DNA of 64,000 nucleotides from Clostridia bacterium. GTDB lineage: Bacteria; Bacillota; Clostridia; Oscillospirales; Acutalibacteraceae. The notes under the pieces are model-generated. The model was not told the DNA's origin and made no database searches. It saw nothing but the letters and a program-made list of their open reading frames with translations. The stretch covers positions 48,991 to 112,990 of the forward strand of contig JAFXCQ010000004.1 of the NCBI GenBank assembly GCA_017521425.1, in the 5' to 3' direction. Below are positions 25,017 through 37,030 of this stretch, in pieces (within the stretch, counting starts at the first letter, position 1; the number at the start of each line of letters is the position of its first letter). A program made the translations under genes and the position numbers.

Positions 25017-26762
25017 TTATTCTCCAATCATAGCTTCTGTATTATCAGGAGCAGAAGTTGTATTTTCTTCTGTTTCTTCGGGAATTTCTTCAAAATCCGT
25101 TTCGGGCTCTGTTACTTCTTCTGTTTCTTCAGGAATATCTGGTGAACCCATATCCTCATTGAAATCTTCTTCTGTTTCACCCTCAATAAATTCTACTGTA
25201 TTTTCTTCAGTTGTTTCGGGAACAGTTACATCATCGTTATCTGAATCATCTTCAATAACTGAGCTTCCGCCACCATTTGAAGAGCCTGAGCCACTTGTAC
25301 CTTTATAAATATCAATTAAAGTTGTTCTACCATCCTCAAGAACAATATTACTTTCGCCATAAAGCTCATTTTGAAGAGTCTGAGCTGCTAACTGATAGTC
25401 AACAACCCAAATCCAAGAGCCCATACTACCACTTGTTCTTGTTTCAGGAGTCGGAATCTGGAGCTCACTTCTTTCGTAAAATGCCCAGCCATTTGTAATT
25501 GCTTTCATACCTAATGACAAAACTTCACTTTTTGAAAATCCTGTATAAACATAAGGAAGAAAAGCATTAAGATATTTGTTAAGGTCAGAAACAGATGCAT
25601 TTGTAACTCTGTTTATCATAGCATTTATAACCTGACGCTGTCTGCGTGTACGACTGACATCACCGTCAGCATCGCAACCTCTGATTCTACAGAAAGCAAG
25701 TGCCTCTTCGCCATCGAGAGTTACACCATCACCGTAAGGCATTGATAATTTATAACGATTATTTGCATAGTTTGCTTCGTATTTCTGTACATCGACAGTA
25801 ATTCCACCCATTGCTTCAATAATTGCCTTGAATGACTCGAAGTTTACCATAACAAAATCGTCAATTTCTATTTTATAGTTATTTTCGATTGTTTTAAGAA
25901 GTGTTTCAGGACCGCCCATTGAGAAAGCAGCATTTAATTTTGCACAATATGAGTTATTTTTACCTTCAATATAAAGGTAACTGTCTCTCATAAATGAAAC
26001 TAATTTTATCTGCTTTGTCTTTTTGTTAAGAGAAACGAGCATCATAACATCGGTGTTACCAGTGTTTGTACCCTGACGACTGTCTGCACCTATAAGAAGA
26101 ACATTAACAACATTTTTACTCGACATTTTCTGGTCGTTGCCTGTTGTAGCCCAATTTTTAAGTGCATCCTTAAAGTTACTTGCATTTATATCGCCATCAA
26201 TATCGCTGAATTGTTCCTCTTCGTAAATAACATCAGTATATTGCTCCGGGTCACCCATCATATTAAATTTATTGTTAATAAAAATTCCTAAAGCAGTTCC
26301 AAGAATTATAGTAAATATAAGAAATACTGAAAGAACTTTCAAAAGTCTCTGTCTTTTTTTAGGTAAATTATAAAACCATCTTAAAACAGGGTTACTGCTT
26401 TGTTTTTTTCTTTCTTCTGTATCAACAAATTTACCATTTTCTTTATACCTTGGTGGTGCAGGTTTTCTGTTTTCCACATTTTGTGAATTTTTTGAATTAT
26501 TTACCCTTTGACCTGCATTATTCATTATCTGTCCTGAACTTGTATTAGCAGAAACTCTTCTTTGTGGTGGTCTTCTTATTGTTTCTTCGTCTTCTATATC
26601 AATAAATCTGACATCAGAAGTCTTCTCGCGACTTAATGTTTCATTCAAATTACTGAAGTCACGAGAAACTTTTCTTCTGTTACCACTTTCTGAATCTAAT
26701 AAATCAAGGTAGGCTTCTAAATCTTCACTCAAGCCTTTGCCTCTGTTATTATTATCAGGCAT
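25017..26762 (-). CDS. LytR-CpsA-Psr (LCP) family wall-polymer ligase
   Basis: LCP proteins attach teichoic acid or other glycopolymers to peptidoglycan from lipid-linked precursors. This 581-residue protein has a long polar cytoplasmic N-terminus (1-138), one membrane helix (about 141-163, LKVLSVFLIFTIILGTALGI) and an extracellular LCP domain (about 217-455). The domain contains NVLLIGADSR, TDVMMLVS, VSFMRDSYLYI, AFCRIRG and SRTRRQRQVI, including the arginine/aspartate residues that bind the pyrophosphate. A Ser/Gly linker leads to a Glu/Thr-rich tail of about 80 residues. The ATG lies one base after the gyrA stop TAA, with GGAG inside gyrA, so it belongs to the gyrase transcription unit. 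Confidence 0.92.
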   Translation of the reverse strand: MPDNNNRGKGLSEDLEAYLDLLDSESGNRRKVSRDFSNLNETLSREKTSDVRFIDIEDEETIRRPPQRRVSANTSSGQIMNNAGQRVNNSKNSQNVENRKPAPPRYKENGKFVDTEERKKQSSNPVLRWFYNLPKKRQRLLKVLSVFLIFTIILGTALGIFINNKFNMMGDPEQYTDVIYEEEQFSDIDGDINASNFKDALKNWATTGNDQKMSSKNVVNVLLIGADSRQGTNTGNTDVMMLVSLNKKTKQIKLVSFMRDSYLYIEGKNNSYCAKLNAAFSMGGPETLLKTIENNYKIEIDDFVMVNFESFKAIIEAMGGITVDVQKYEANYANNRYKLSMPYGDGVTLDGEEALAFCRIRGCDADGDVSRTRRQRQVINAMINRVTNASVSDLNKYLNAFLPYVYTGFSKSEVLSLGMKAITNGWAFYERSELQIPTPETRTSGSMGSWIWVVDYQLAAQTLQNELYGESNIVLEDGRTTLIDIYKGTSGSGSSNGGGSSVIEDDSDNDDVTVPETTEENTVEFIEGETEEDFNEDMGSPDIPEETEEVTEPETDFEEIPEETEENTTSAPDNTEAMIGE

Positions 26763-26765
26763 TTA

Positions 26766-29393
26766 TTATTCTCCTTCTTTTTCAGCATCCTCTGTTGTTA
26801 CATCCTCATCATCAGGTGTACCTTCGTCTTCATTATCACCTGAAGTATCGCCAGCACCCTCTTCTGCACTACCGTCATCTTCAACGTCACCATTTACTTC
26901 TTCTTCATCGTGTTCAGTAGTTGAAAGAGTAACTATCCTGTCTTCACCGGTTACTTTCATTACCTTAACACCTTTTGAAGGACGAGCGCAAACTCTTACT
27001 GCTTCCGCAGGTATTCTTATAATAATACCATCCTGTGAAATAAGAATGATATCTTCATCATCGTCAACAACGCTTACTGCAGTAACATCGCCATATTTTT
27101 CAACGTGGTAGTTTTTAAGACCTTTACCGCCACGTGATTGTAAACGATAATCTGAAATTTCACTTCTTCTACCGTAACCAGTTTCACTAACAGTAAGCAC
27201 TTTACCACCCTCGTGAAGAACAGCAACACCTGCAACCTCATCACCCTCTTTAAGAGTAATTGCTTTAACACCTGTTGCAGTTCTACCTAATGGACGTGCA
27301 TTTGTTTCATTTATATGAATACACATACCCTTTTTAGTAGCAATAAGTAAATCGTCTTCACCAGAAGTAAGCTTAACGAATACTAATTCGTCATCTTCAC
27401 GAAGAGAAATTGCATTAAGACCATTCTTACGGATATTTTTGTAAAGATTTAATGCAGTTCTCTTGATAAGACCTTTTTTAGTGAACATACAAAGGAATTT
27501 GCCCTCATCATCAGAAGGAATACTGAGCATTGCAGAAATTTTTTCACCATTTTCAAGTGGAAGTAAGTTTACAATGTTCATACCCTTACTGTTTTTGCTT
27601 CCCTCAGGAATTTCGTAGCCTTTAAGACGGAAAGCTCTACCCTTTGTTGTTAAGAACATAACATAATCGTGAGACGAAGCAATAAACATTGTTTCTGCTA
27701 CATCATCTTCTCTTCTTGTCATACCTTTAACACCACGACCGCCTCTGTGCTGAGTAGCAAACAAATCAACAGGCTGACGCTTAATGTAACCCATAGTAGT
27801 GTATGTATACATACAGGTTTCTTCAGGAATAAGGTCTTCAATATCAACCTCACCGCTGACATTTTCAATAGCAGTTCTTCTTTCATCACCGAATTTATCA
27901 CGAATAACTGTTATTTCTTCTTTAACAATTGAAAGAACTCTATCGTGAGAACCTAAAATTTCTCTGTATTCTTTAATTTTTTCTTCTAATTCATTTAATT
28001 CGTTTGTGATTTTGAGAATTTCAAGACCTGCTAACTGACCTAAACGGAAAGCAACAATTGCAGTTGCCTGTGGTTCATCAAAATCAAATTTTTCCATAAT
28101 AGCAGTTTTTGCTTCTGCCTGACCGCCTTTACAAGCACGGATTGTTGCAATAATATCGTCAACAATATCAATTGCTTTTTTAAGACCATCTAAAATATGC
28201 TTTCTTTCTTCTGCCTTTTTTAAATCAAATTGTGTTCTTCTTACAATAATTTCACATTGGAAATCAATATATTGCTGTAAAATTTCTTTAAGCGTAAGAA
28301 TTTTTGGCTCACCATTAACAATAGCAAGTAAAATTACACCAAAGGTAGATTGTAATTGTGTGTAAGAGAAAAGCTTATTAAGTACAACCTGAACATTGGC
28401 ATCACGCTTGATGTCGATTTCAATATGCATACCTGTTTTGTCTGAAGAATAGTCGTTGATATCGGCAATACCTTCAACTCTTTTATCTTTAACAAGGTCA
28501 GCAATAGACTCAATAAGTCTTGCTTTGTTAACCATATAAGGAATTTCGGTAATAATAATTTTAAATCTACCGTTTTTACCTTCAACAATTTCAGATTTTG
28601 CTCTTACTACAACCTTACCACGACCAGTAGCATAAGCAGAACGGATACCAGAACGACCCATAATAATACCGGCAGTAGGGAAGTCAGGTCCTTTAATGTG
28701 CTCCATAATATCTTCAAGCTCTGCTTCGGGGTTATCTATAACGCAACAAATTGCGTCTATAACCTCTCTTAAATTGTGTGGTGGAATATTAGTTGCCATA
28801 CCGACAGCAATACCCTGTGAACCATTAACTAAAAGGTTAGGGTAACGAGACGGTAAAACTGTTGGTTCTTTAAGACGGTCATCGTAGTTAGGTGCAAAGT
28901 CAACAGTATTTTTTTCAATATCTGTAAGCATTTCAAGTGAAATTTTGCTCATTCTTGACTCTGTATAACGATAAGCAGCCGCAGGGTCACCATCGACAGA
29001 ACCAAAGTTACCGTGACCGTCAACGAGCATATATCTCATTGAGAAATCCTGCGCTAAACGAACCATTGCATCGTAAACAGATGCGTCACCGTGTGGATGG
29101 TAACGACCGAGAACAGAACCAACTGTATCGGCACACTTACGATATGCTTTATCTGGAGTAAGATTATTTTCGTACATTGTATAAAGAATTCTTCTATGAA
29201 CTGGTTTTAAACCATCACGAACATCTGGTAAAGCACGAGAAACAATAACTGACATTGAGTAATCAAGGAATGCAGTTCTTACTTCTTTATTGATATCAAC
29301 ATTAACTATTTTTTGATTTGCATACGGGTCAGGAAGATTATTAACACCTTGAGTTACGCCCGTATTTTCTACATTGTTATTTAATTCGTCCAT
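26766..29393 (-). CDS. gyrA: DNA gyrase subunit A
   Basis: Breakage-reunion subunit of gyrase. The N-terminal region has [38 protein letters not shown] and the catalytic-tyrosine block [14 protein letters not shown]. The C-terminal pinwheel has the GyrA-box [11 protein letters not shown] near residue 550, which marks it as gyrase rather than topoisomerase IV. The position of E. coli Ser83 is Ala here (GDAS instead of GDSA). An acidic tail of about 45 residues ([20 protein letters not shown]...) follows the last blade. GGAAG precedes ATG 29393. It lies 25 bases after gyrB and is joined to the LCP gene. Confidence 0.97.
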   Translation of the reverse strand: MDELNNNVENTGVTQGVNNLPDPYANQKIVNVDINKEVRTAFLDYSMSVIVSRALPDVRDGLKPVHRRILYTMYENNLTPDKAYRKCADTVGSVLGRYHPHGDASVYDAMVRLAQDFSMRYMLVDGHGNFGSVDGDPAAAYRYTESRMSKISLEMLTDIEKNTVDFAPNYDDRLKEPTVLPSRYPNLLVNGSQGIAVGMATNIPPHNLREVIDAICCVIDNPEAELEDIMEHIKGPDFPTAGIIMGRSGIRSAYATGRGKVVVRAKSEIVEGKNGRFKIIITEIPYMVNKARLIESIADLVKDKRVEGIADINDYSSDKTGMHIEIDIKRDANVQVVLNKLFSYTQLQSTFGVILLAIVNGEPKILTLKEILQQYIDFQCEIIVRRTQFDLKKAEERKHILDGLKKAIDIVDDIIATIRACKGGQAEAKTAIMEKFDFDEPQATAIVAFRLGQLAGLEILKITNELNELEEKIKEYREILGSHDRVLSIVKEEITVIRDKFGDERRTAIENVSGEVDIEDLIPEETCMYTYTTMGYIKRQPVDLFATQHRGGRGVKGMTRREDDVAETMFIASSHDYVMFLTTKGRAFRLKGYEIPEGSKNSKGMNIVNLLPLENGEKISAMLSIPSDDEGKFLCMFTKKGLIKRTALNLYKNIRKNGLNAISLREDDELVFVKLTSGEDDLLIATKKGMCIHINETNARPLGRTATGVKAITLKEGDEVAGVAVLHEGGKVLTVSETGYGRRSEISDYRLQSRGGKGLKNYHVEKYGDVTAVSVVDDDEDIILISQDGIIIRIPAEAVRVCARPSKGVKVMKVTGEDRIVTLSTTEHDEEEVNGDVEDDGSAEEGAGDTSGDNEDEGTPDDEDVTTEDAEKEGE

Positions 29394-29418
29394 TTATAAA
29401 TACTTCCTTATCTTAGAA

Positions 29419-31724
<2,306 letters not shown>

Positions 31725-31744
31725 AAAATTTTTCCTTTTTTGTT

Positions 31745-32848
31745 TTATTTTTCTTCTACAAGCTTTCCTTTTTCTATTAAAAAGGATTTACCCTTGCAAA
31801 GTCTTAAAACCTGAGACGGGTCACAGCAGGTTAAAAAAACTTGTCTTTCTTTAATATGATTTAAAACATAGTCCTGCCTTTTTTCATCGAGCTCACTCAT
31901 AACATCATCTAAAAGAGCTACAGGGTTTTCTCCCGTTATATCTTTTATAATTTCGCTTTCACCCAATTTTAAAGCTAACGCACAAGAACGTTGCTGACCT
32001 TGCGAGCCAAAACTTCTGGCACTTATATTATCTATTTTAATTTCTAAATCATCTCTATGAGGACCAACAGAAGTAGTTTTATTTATAAAATCTTCTTTTC
32101 TTGATTCTTTTATTTTTTCTGTCATAAAATCATAAATATCTTTTACATCAGTTTTATTAAAAGAATCAGTACAACAAATATATTTTAAAGAAAGTTTTTC
32201 TTTATTTTCAGATATTCCCGAATAAATTTCTTCACTTTTTTGAGTAAGTAAATCGAGATATTTTATTCTGTCTTTTATAATCAATGATGAATAGCTTGCA
32301 AGCTGTTCATCAAGAACATCAAGGACATCATAAAGCTCACTATGAAACTGAATATCTTTTAAAAGTGAATTTCTTTGTAAAACTACTTTTTTATAAGAAC
32401 TCAGTGTTTTTGCATATTTAGGTTTTAACTGACAAATAGCTGTATCTAAAAATTTCCTTCTTACATCAGGACCATCTTTAATAAGAGAAAGGTGAGCGGG
32501 GGAGAAAATAACTGCATAAAACTCACCAATGAATTCAGCAGTACTTTTTTTCTCTACGCCATTTAAAAATGCTTTCTTTTTATCAGAAAAAAGAATTTCT
32601 GCCTTTTTCTCTCTTATTTTGTCAGTATATTCAAGAGAAATTTTTGAAAATTCACTATTAAATTTAATAAATTCACTATCTTTACTACCTCTGAAACTTT
32701 TACATCCTGTAAAAAGCCACAATGCTTCTAAAATATTGGTTTTACCCTGAGCATTCTGACCGTAAATAACATTTACCTCATCATTCGCAACTAATGTCAT
32801 TTCAGAGATATTTCTGAAGTCTTTTAGTGAAACAGAATTTATTTTCAT
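31745..32848 (-). CDS. recF: DNA replication/repair protein RecF
   Basis: SMC-like ATPase that helps load RecA at gapped DNA. The Walker A motif is NVIYGQNAQGKTNILEALW (residues 26-44). The signature region SFGSQGQQRSCALALKLGE lies near 280-298 and Walker B PVALLDDVMSELDEKRQ near 315-331. The opening KINSVSLKDFRNISEM is typical. The length of 367 aa is normal. GGAG precedes ATG 32848. It lies between yaaA and remB in the conserved origin operon. Confidence 0.96.
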   Translation of the reverse strand: MKINSVSLKDFRNISEMTLVANDEVNVIYGQNAQGKTNILEALWLFTGCKSFRGSKDSEFIKFNSEFSKISLEYTDKIREKKAEILFSDKKKAFLNGVEKKSTAEFIGEFYAVIFSPAHLSLIKDGPDVRRKFLDTAICQLKPKYAKTLSSYKKVVLQRNSLLKDIQFHSELYDVLDVLDEQLASYSSLIIKDRIKYLDLLTQKSEEIYSGISENKEKLSLKYICCTDSFNKTDVKDIYDFMTEKIKESRKEDFINKTTSVGPHRDDLEIKIDNISARSFGSQGQQRSCALALKLGESEIIKDITGENPVALLDDVMSELDEKRQDYVLNHIKERQVFLTCCDPSQVLRLCKGKSFLIEKGKLVEEK

Positions 32849-32880
32849 AAATTTCTCCTAAACTACTTAAAAAATATCCT

Positions 32881-33120
32881 TTAAACTACTTTGTAAATAA
32901 TTCTTTCGTATTCTACCTCGTCACCTTTACGAAGCTTTTTACCACGCATAGTACAAACCTCACCATTTACCTTTGCCATTCCATTTTGAATTTCAATTTT
33001 TGCGTGTCCTCCAGTTTGTACTACACCAACATTTTTTAAAAGGTCATCAAGTCTTATGAATTCACCCTTTAAAATAAATTCCTGTTCTTCTTTTTTTGCT
33101 ACTTTTAATTTTATTTTCAT
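32881..33120 (-). CDS. yaaA: S4-domain RNA-binding protein YaaA
   Basis: A 79-residue S4-type RNA-binding protein with [20 protein letters not shown] near residues 22-41 and [20 protein letters not shown] near 52-71. In Bacillus the homologue (RlbA/YaaA) is linked to large-subunit ribosome assembly. It sits between dnaN and recF in the usual order, separated from dnaN by 15 bases. Confidence 0.92.
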   Translation of the reverse strand: MKIKLKVAKKEEQEFILKGEFIRLDDLLKNVGVVQTGGHAKIEIQNGMAKVNGEVCTMRGKKLRKGDEVEYERIIYKVV

Positions 33121-33135
33121 ATTATTACTTCCCTA

Positions 33136-34254
33136 TTAGTTTCCTACAGGTTCATTTTTTAATCTCATTGGAATAATTAAGAAAATAAAGCTGTCGCCTT
33201 CAAGAGGTTTTATTATAATTGGAGAGATTGGACCATTAAGCTCAATATTAACCTCATCTACATCAACAGTTTTTAAGCAATCTGTAAGATAAGTATTGTT
33301 AAATCCGATTTCAACTCTTTTACCGTCAATTGCAGCAGTAAGTTTATCGTTTGCAGCACCAAGAGAGGTTGTGCTTGAAAGCTTAATTGTATTATCTTCA
33401 AAAACACATCTTATAGGACTCTTAATTTTTGAAGTAATAAGAAGTGAAGCTCTTTCAACACTATTTATAAGTTGTTTTACATTTACTCTTGCTTTTGTAG
33501 AATTATCTACAGGAATTGCATTTTTATAATTGAAAAATTCACCTTCAAGAAGTCGGGAAACAATTCTGTAGTTACCAATTTCAAAGAGAATGTATTTTTT
33601 ACCTATATTAAGTGTAATCGTTTCGTCACTGTCTTCAATAAGCTTTGTAACCTCATTAAGTGTTTTAGCAGGAACGATAAATGTTAAATCTTCATTATCG
33701 TATTCTATTACTTCATTTCTGATAGCGAGTCTGAAACCATCACAAGAAATAAGTCTTAAGTTATTTTTAGTTACTTCAAATTTAATTCCTTTATGAACTG
33801 GCTTTAAGTCTGAAACTGCAACTGCAAAAATTGTTTGTCTTATCATTTCTTTTAACATTGACTTTTTAATAGTAAAAGGAAATGCACCTGAAACAGTTGG
33901 TAATTCAGGATAATCATCTGCTGGAATACCTATTAAAGAAAATTCACTATCACCAGAATGAATTTTGCACAAATTGTGTTCATCAATTTCAATTGTTACT
34001 AATTCATTAGGAAGTCTTCTTAAAATATCACAGAGTAAGTGTGAAGTAAGAACAATATTTCCTTCTTGTTCAACACTACAATCAATAACAGTAGTAATAC
34101 CAACTTCAAGGTCATAACCTGAAAGAGTAAGTCTTGAGTTTTTTGCCTGCATATAAATACCTTCTGTTGCAGGAATTGTACTTTTTTGAGAAACACCTCT
34201 TTGAACTATATTACAAGCGTCTGCAAGAATAGATGTGTTACAAGTAATTTTCAT
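33136..34254 (-). CDS. dnaN: DNA polymerase III sliding clamp (beta)
   Basis: The ring clamp that tethers the replicative polymerase. The 372-residue protein opens MKITCNTSILADACNIVQRG and contains YDLEVGITTVIDC near 50-65, FPFTIKKSMLKEMIRQTIFAV near 124-144 and ends in FIFLIIPMRL, the beta-strand that normally carries the M-P-M/V-R-L ending. The start chosen is ATG 34254, whose ribosome site GGAG overlaps an upstream ATG at 34272; the latter would add MNGEKI and has no site of its own. Confidence 0.95.
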   Translation of the reverse strand: MKITCNTSILADACNIVQRGVSQKSTIPATEGIYMQAKNSRLTLSGYDLEVGITTVIDCSVEQEGNIVLTSHLLCDILRRLPNELVTIEIDEHNLCKIHSGDSEFSLIGIPADDYPELPTVSGAFPFTIKKSMLKEMIRQTIFAVAVSDLKPVHKGIKFEVTKNNLRLISCDGFRLAIRNEVIEYDNEDLTFIVPAKTLNEVTKLIEDSDETITLNIGKKYILFEIGNYRIVSRLLEGEFFNYKNAIPVDNSTKARVNVKQLINSVERASLLITSKIKSPIRCVFEDNTIKLSSTTSLGAANDKLTAAIDGKRVEIGFNNTYLTDCLKTVDVDEVNIELNGPISPIIIKPLEGDSFIFLIIPMRLKNEPVGN

Positions 34255-34497
34255 AATTTTTTCTCCATTCAAAAATTTTGTTTTTTGTGTTTTTACGAAA
34301 ATAATAATATATATTTAGATGTAGTAGTAGGCTCTGTAGAATTGTAGAAAACTCTTTTTAGCGTTGATATATAAGACAATTTGGTACTTTGGAAATTGTA
34401 AAATAAATTTCTATAACTGTTTATAAAAACGCAATAACTTTTATATTGTCAGTTTTGTCTACTACTGTTTGTTAATTGATGTTAATTTGTAGATAAC
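34255..34497. other. dnaA-dnaN intergenic part of the probable oriC
   Basis: A 250-base AT-rich gap between dnaN and dnaA. A TTATCTACA box (minus strand) is at 34488-34496, one base off the DnaA-box consensus TTATCCACA. The trinucleotide run gtagtagtag at 34321-34330 and the opposed tctactactg at 34459-34468 resemble DnaA-trio repeats. Gene direction changes on the other side of dnaA. An origin function is inferred from these and the gene neighbourhood. Confidence 0.6.
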
Positions 34498-34505
34498 TTT
34501 TTAAA

Positions 34506-35804
34506 TTATTCTTCCTTAACATTTTTAATAATGTCCGAAACCATTGCATCTAACTGACTGCTTTCAGCAATTTTTTCTTCTACTGCTTCGCAGGAATAAA
34601 GAACAGTTGAGTGCTTTTTGTTACCAAACTGATTACCAATTTCATCTAATGTAAGATTTGTAACTTCACGCATTATATACATTGCAAATTGACGTGCATT
34701 AACAATTTCTGCTTTCTTTTTATTTGACTTAATATCTTCAGCAGTAACACCAAATGATTTTGAAACCTCTTCAATAATATTTTTAATTGTTACTTCAGTT
34801 GGTTGAGCATAATAAATAACATCTTTAATAACATCGTTTGCAAGAGCAATTGTAGGAACTTTATTGTTTATTGAATAGATTGCATATATTTTCTTAACAA
34901 CGCCTTCTAATTGACGGACATTATTTTTAAGTTTTTCTGCAATAAATTTAACAACATCGTCAGGCATTTCCATATCAAGAAGCTGTGCTTTCTTTTTAAT
35001 AATTGCTATTCTCGTTTCAATTTCCGGAGGTTGAATATCTGCAAGAAGACCTTGTAAGAATCTACTGCTTAATCTTTCTTCAAGAGATTTAATATCTTTT
35101 GGTGGTTTATCAGAAGAGATAACAATTTGTTTGCCTCTGCTTATAAGCTCTTCAAAAGTATAGAAAAATTCTTCTTGTACAGATGGTTTATTTTCAATAA
35201 ACTGAATATCGTCAACTAAAAGAACATCTGGCGTTCTGAATTTATTATGAAATTCTCTCATATTCTTTTCAGATATGTGAGCAATCATTTCATTCATAAA
35301 ACTTTCGCCATTTGTGTAAAGAATATTAAGCTCTGGTCTGTTAGAAGAAAGCTCGTGATAAATTGCTTTTAATAAGTGTGTTTTACCAAGACCCGATTTA
35401 CCATAAATAAATAATGGGTTATGTACACTACCAGGTTTTTGAGCAACAGTATTTGCTGCAATATAAGCAAATTTATTTGACGGAGCAACAATAAATTTTT
35501 CAAATGTTAACTCAAAATCCTTTGAACCATTGCTTTCAGCGCTTGCTTTTATAATACTTTCTTCTTCAGTTTCTAAAATGATTTCTGCTGAAAATCCAAT
35601 TGATTTTTCAACTGCAATTTTAATATCATTTAAAAATTTATTTTGAATAACATTCTTTTTAAAAGCGTCAACCTTAAGAACAAGAGTTTCACCATCAAAT
35701 GAAACAGGTTCGAGATGAGAAATCCAGGTTTTTATAACTACTTCGGGAATTGATTTTTCTAATTCCATTAAAATTGCACTCCACAATTCGGATAAACTAT
35801 CCAC
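34506..35804 (-). CDS. dnaA: Chromosomal replication initiator DnaA
   Basis: Origin-binding AAA+ initiator. Domain I (1-80) begins DSLSELWSAILMELEKSIPE, the linker is short, Walker A is GKSGLGKTHLL (about 135-145), Walker B is VLLVDDIQFI (about 200), and the domain IV helix-turn-helix signature LDEIGNQFGNKKHSTVLYSC is near 395. The length (432 aa) is on the short side, owing to domain II. GTG 35804 is chosen because GGGGTGA lies just upstream; an in-frame GTG at 35813 overlaps that site and has none of its own. Transcription probably starts from 35869-35897. Confidence 0.97.
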   Translation of the reverse strand: MDSLSELWSAILMELEKSIPEVVIKTWISHLEPVSFDGETLVLKVDAFKKNVIQNKFLNDIKIAVEKSIGFSAEIILETEEESIIKASAESNGSKDFELTFEKFIVAPSNKFAYIAANTVAQKPGSVHNPLFIYGKSGLGKTHLLKAIYHELSSNRPELNILYTNGESFMNEMIAHISEKNMREFHNKFRTPDVLLVDDIQFIENKPSVQEEFFYTFEELISRGKQIVISSDKPPKDIKSLEERLSSRFLQGLLADIQPPEIETRIAIIKKKAQLLDMEMPDDVVKFIAEKLKNNVRQLEGVVKKIYAIYSINNKVPTIALANDVIKDVIYYAQPTEVTIKNIIEEVSKSFGVTAEDIKSNKKKAEIVNARQFAMYIMREVTNLTLDEIGNQFGNKKHSTVLYSCEAVEEKIAESSQLDAMVSDIIKNVKEE

Positions 35805-35868
35805 TTTTTTCACCCCATATTTTTACATTTATAAGTATATATATATTATAATATAATTATTCTTATAG

Positions 35869-35897
35869 AGTATATCATATTATCTACAATTTTTCAA
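35869..35897 (-). promoter_or_regulatory. dnaA promoter with DnaA box in the spacer
   Basis: On the minus strand TTGAAA (35892-35897), 17 bases, TATACT (35869-35874). The box TTATCTACA (35880-35888) lies wholly within the spacer, so DnaA binding would compete with RNA polymerase; autorepression is inferred. Confidence 0.65.
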
Positions 35898-35911
35898 CCT
35901 AATGTAGATAA
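35880..35911. promoter_or_regulatory. Inverted pair of DnaA-box-like sites upstream of dnaA
   Basis: TTATCTACA at 35880-35888 and its inverse TGTAGATAA at 35903-35911, 14 bases apart, each one base from the DnaA consensus. The rest of 35912-36009 is very AT-rich and could unwind. Confidence 0.55.
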
Positions 35912-36009
35912 TTTTTATAACAAAAAAGCTAAATTATATTGCATTTTTTTGAGAATTTTAGTAATATATAAATTGGATTTTTATAATATAAAAGGAATGT
36001 GTTAAATTA

Positions 36010-36975
36010 ATGAAATTTGAAAATCAGATTTGCCCTGTTTGTGAAAAAACATTCACAGAAAATGATACAATAGTAGTTTGTCCTGAATGTGGTACACCAC
36101 ATCATAAGGATTGTTATTTTTCTTTGGGTGAATGTAAAAATAAAGCTCTTCATGCAGAAGGTTTTTCTTATAAAGTTGAAGAAAAAGAGAGTGCTAAAAT
36201 TGATGTTATAATAGATGATGAAATTAAGAAAACCTCTGAAATACTTGATGTTGTAAATGTCGAGTATAAAGACGAAGAGTCAAAAAACAATGAAGAACTA
36301 AAAGACACAATTGAAGAATTATTTAAAAATATAAATGGCAAAACTACTGACCAGGTTTTAATAAATAAAACACCATCTTCATTTTATGAAGCAGCAGTTG
36401 GTCAAAATCAGAATTACTATATGCCAAGATTTTTAATAATGGAAGGAACAAATAAAAAAAATCTTCTAAATGTTTTCGCTTTTATATTTCCACTTGCGTG
36501 GTCTGTTTACAGAAAAATGTATAAACTTGCACTTTTAGTGTTCTGTATATACATTGCGTTTATGGGAATTTCTATAGGTCCTCTTTTAATGAACGAAGAA
36601 ATTATGACTACTATTGAAGAATGTGTTATTGAAGACCCAAATGCTATGCAGAACATATTAGCTTACCAGAATGGACAGAGTGTAAAGCTAACAAAAAGCG
36701 AAGCACATCTCTTAAAGCTTTTAAATGATGCAGAAATGCCTGATTATGTATTTTATGGTAAATTTGTTGCGTCTTTAGCTATTAAATTTTTCCTTGGTTT
36801 AAATGCTACAAAGTTATATAAAAAGAAGTTAGAAAAAAATATAAAAAAGGTAATGGAATTACCTCTTGATGACAATGGTAAGAAAAAATATTTAAAATCA
36901 AAATATGGCGTAACACCTATGGCTTTAGCGGCTATTATAGGTTTTATTGAATATTTTTTCCTTGCAAGATTTTAA
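36010..36975 (+). CDS. Zinc-ribbon/RING-like membrane protein next to dnaA
   Basis: A 321-residue protein with an N-terminal zinc module (residues 8-40): CPVCEKTF, CPECGTPHHKDCY and GECKN supply Cys/His pairs like the prokaryotic RING-finger family. An acidic helical linker (50-115) follows, then a membrane domain with hydrophobic segments near 158-187 (NVFAFIFPLAWSVYRK...) and 250-262, ending in another at 305-318. The second half resembles DUF2628-type proteins. Function unknown; a membrane quality-control or signalling role would be a guess. It is divergent from dnaA and occupies the place where rpmH-rnpA-yidC normally stand in Firmicutes. Confidence 0.7.
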   Translation: MKFENQICPVCEKTFTENDTIVVCPECGTPHHKDCYFSLGECKNKALHAEGFSYKVEEKESAKIDVIIDDEIKKTSEILDVVNVEYKDEESKNNEELKDTIEELFKNINGKTTDQVLINKTPSSFYEAAVGQNQNYYMPRFLIMEGTNKKNLLNVFAFIFPLAWSVYRKMYKLALLVFCIYIAFMGISIGPLLMNEEIMTTIEECVIEDPNAMQNILAYQNGQSVKLTKSEAHLLKLLNDAEMPDYVFYGKFVASLAIKFFLGLNATKLYKKKLEKNIKKVMELPLDDNGKKKYLKSKYGVTPMALAAIIGFIEYFFLARF

Positions 36976-37030
36976 AATATTTTTTGTTGTTTAAGTTACT
37001 ATTTTTTGAGAAAAAGGCGTGGAAGAAAAA

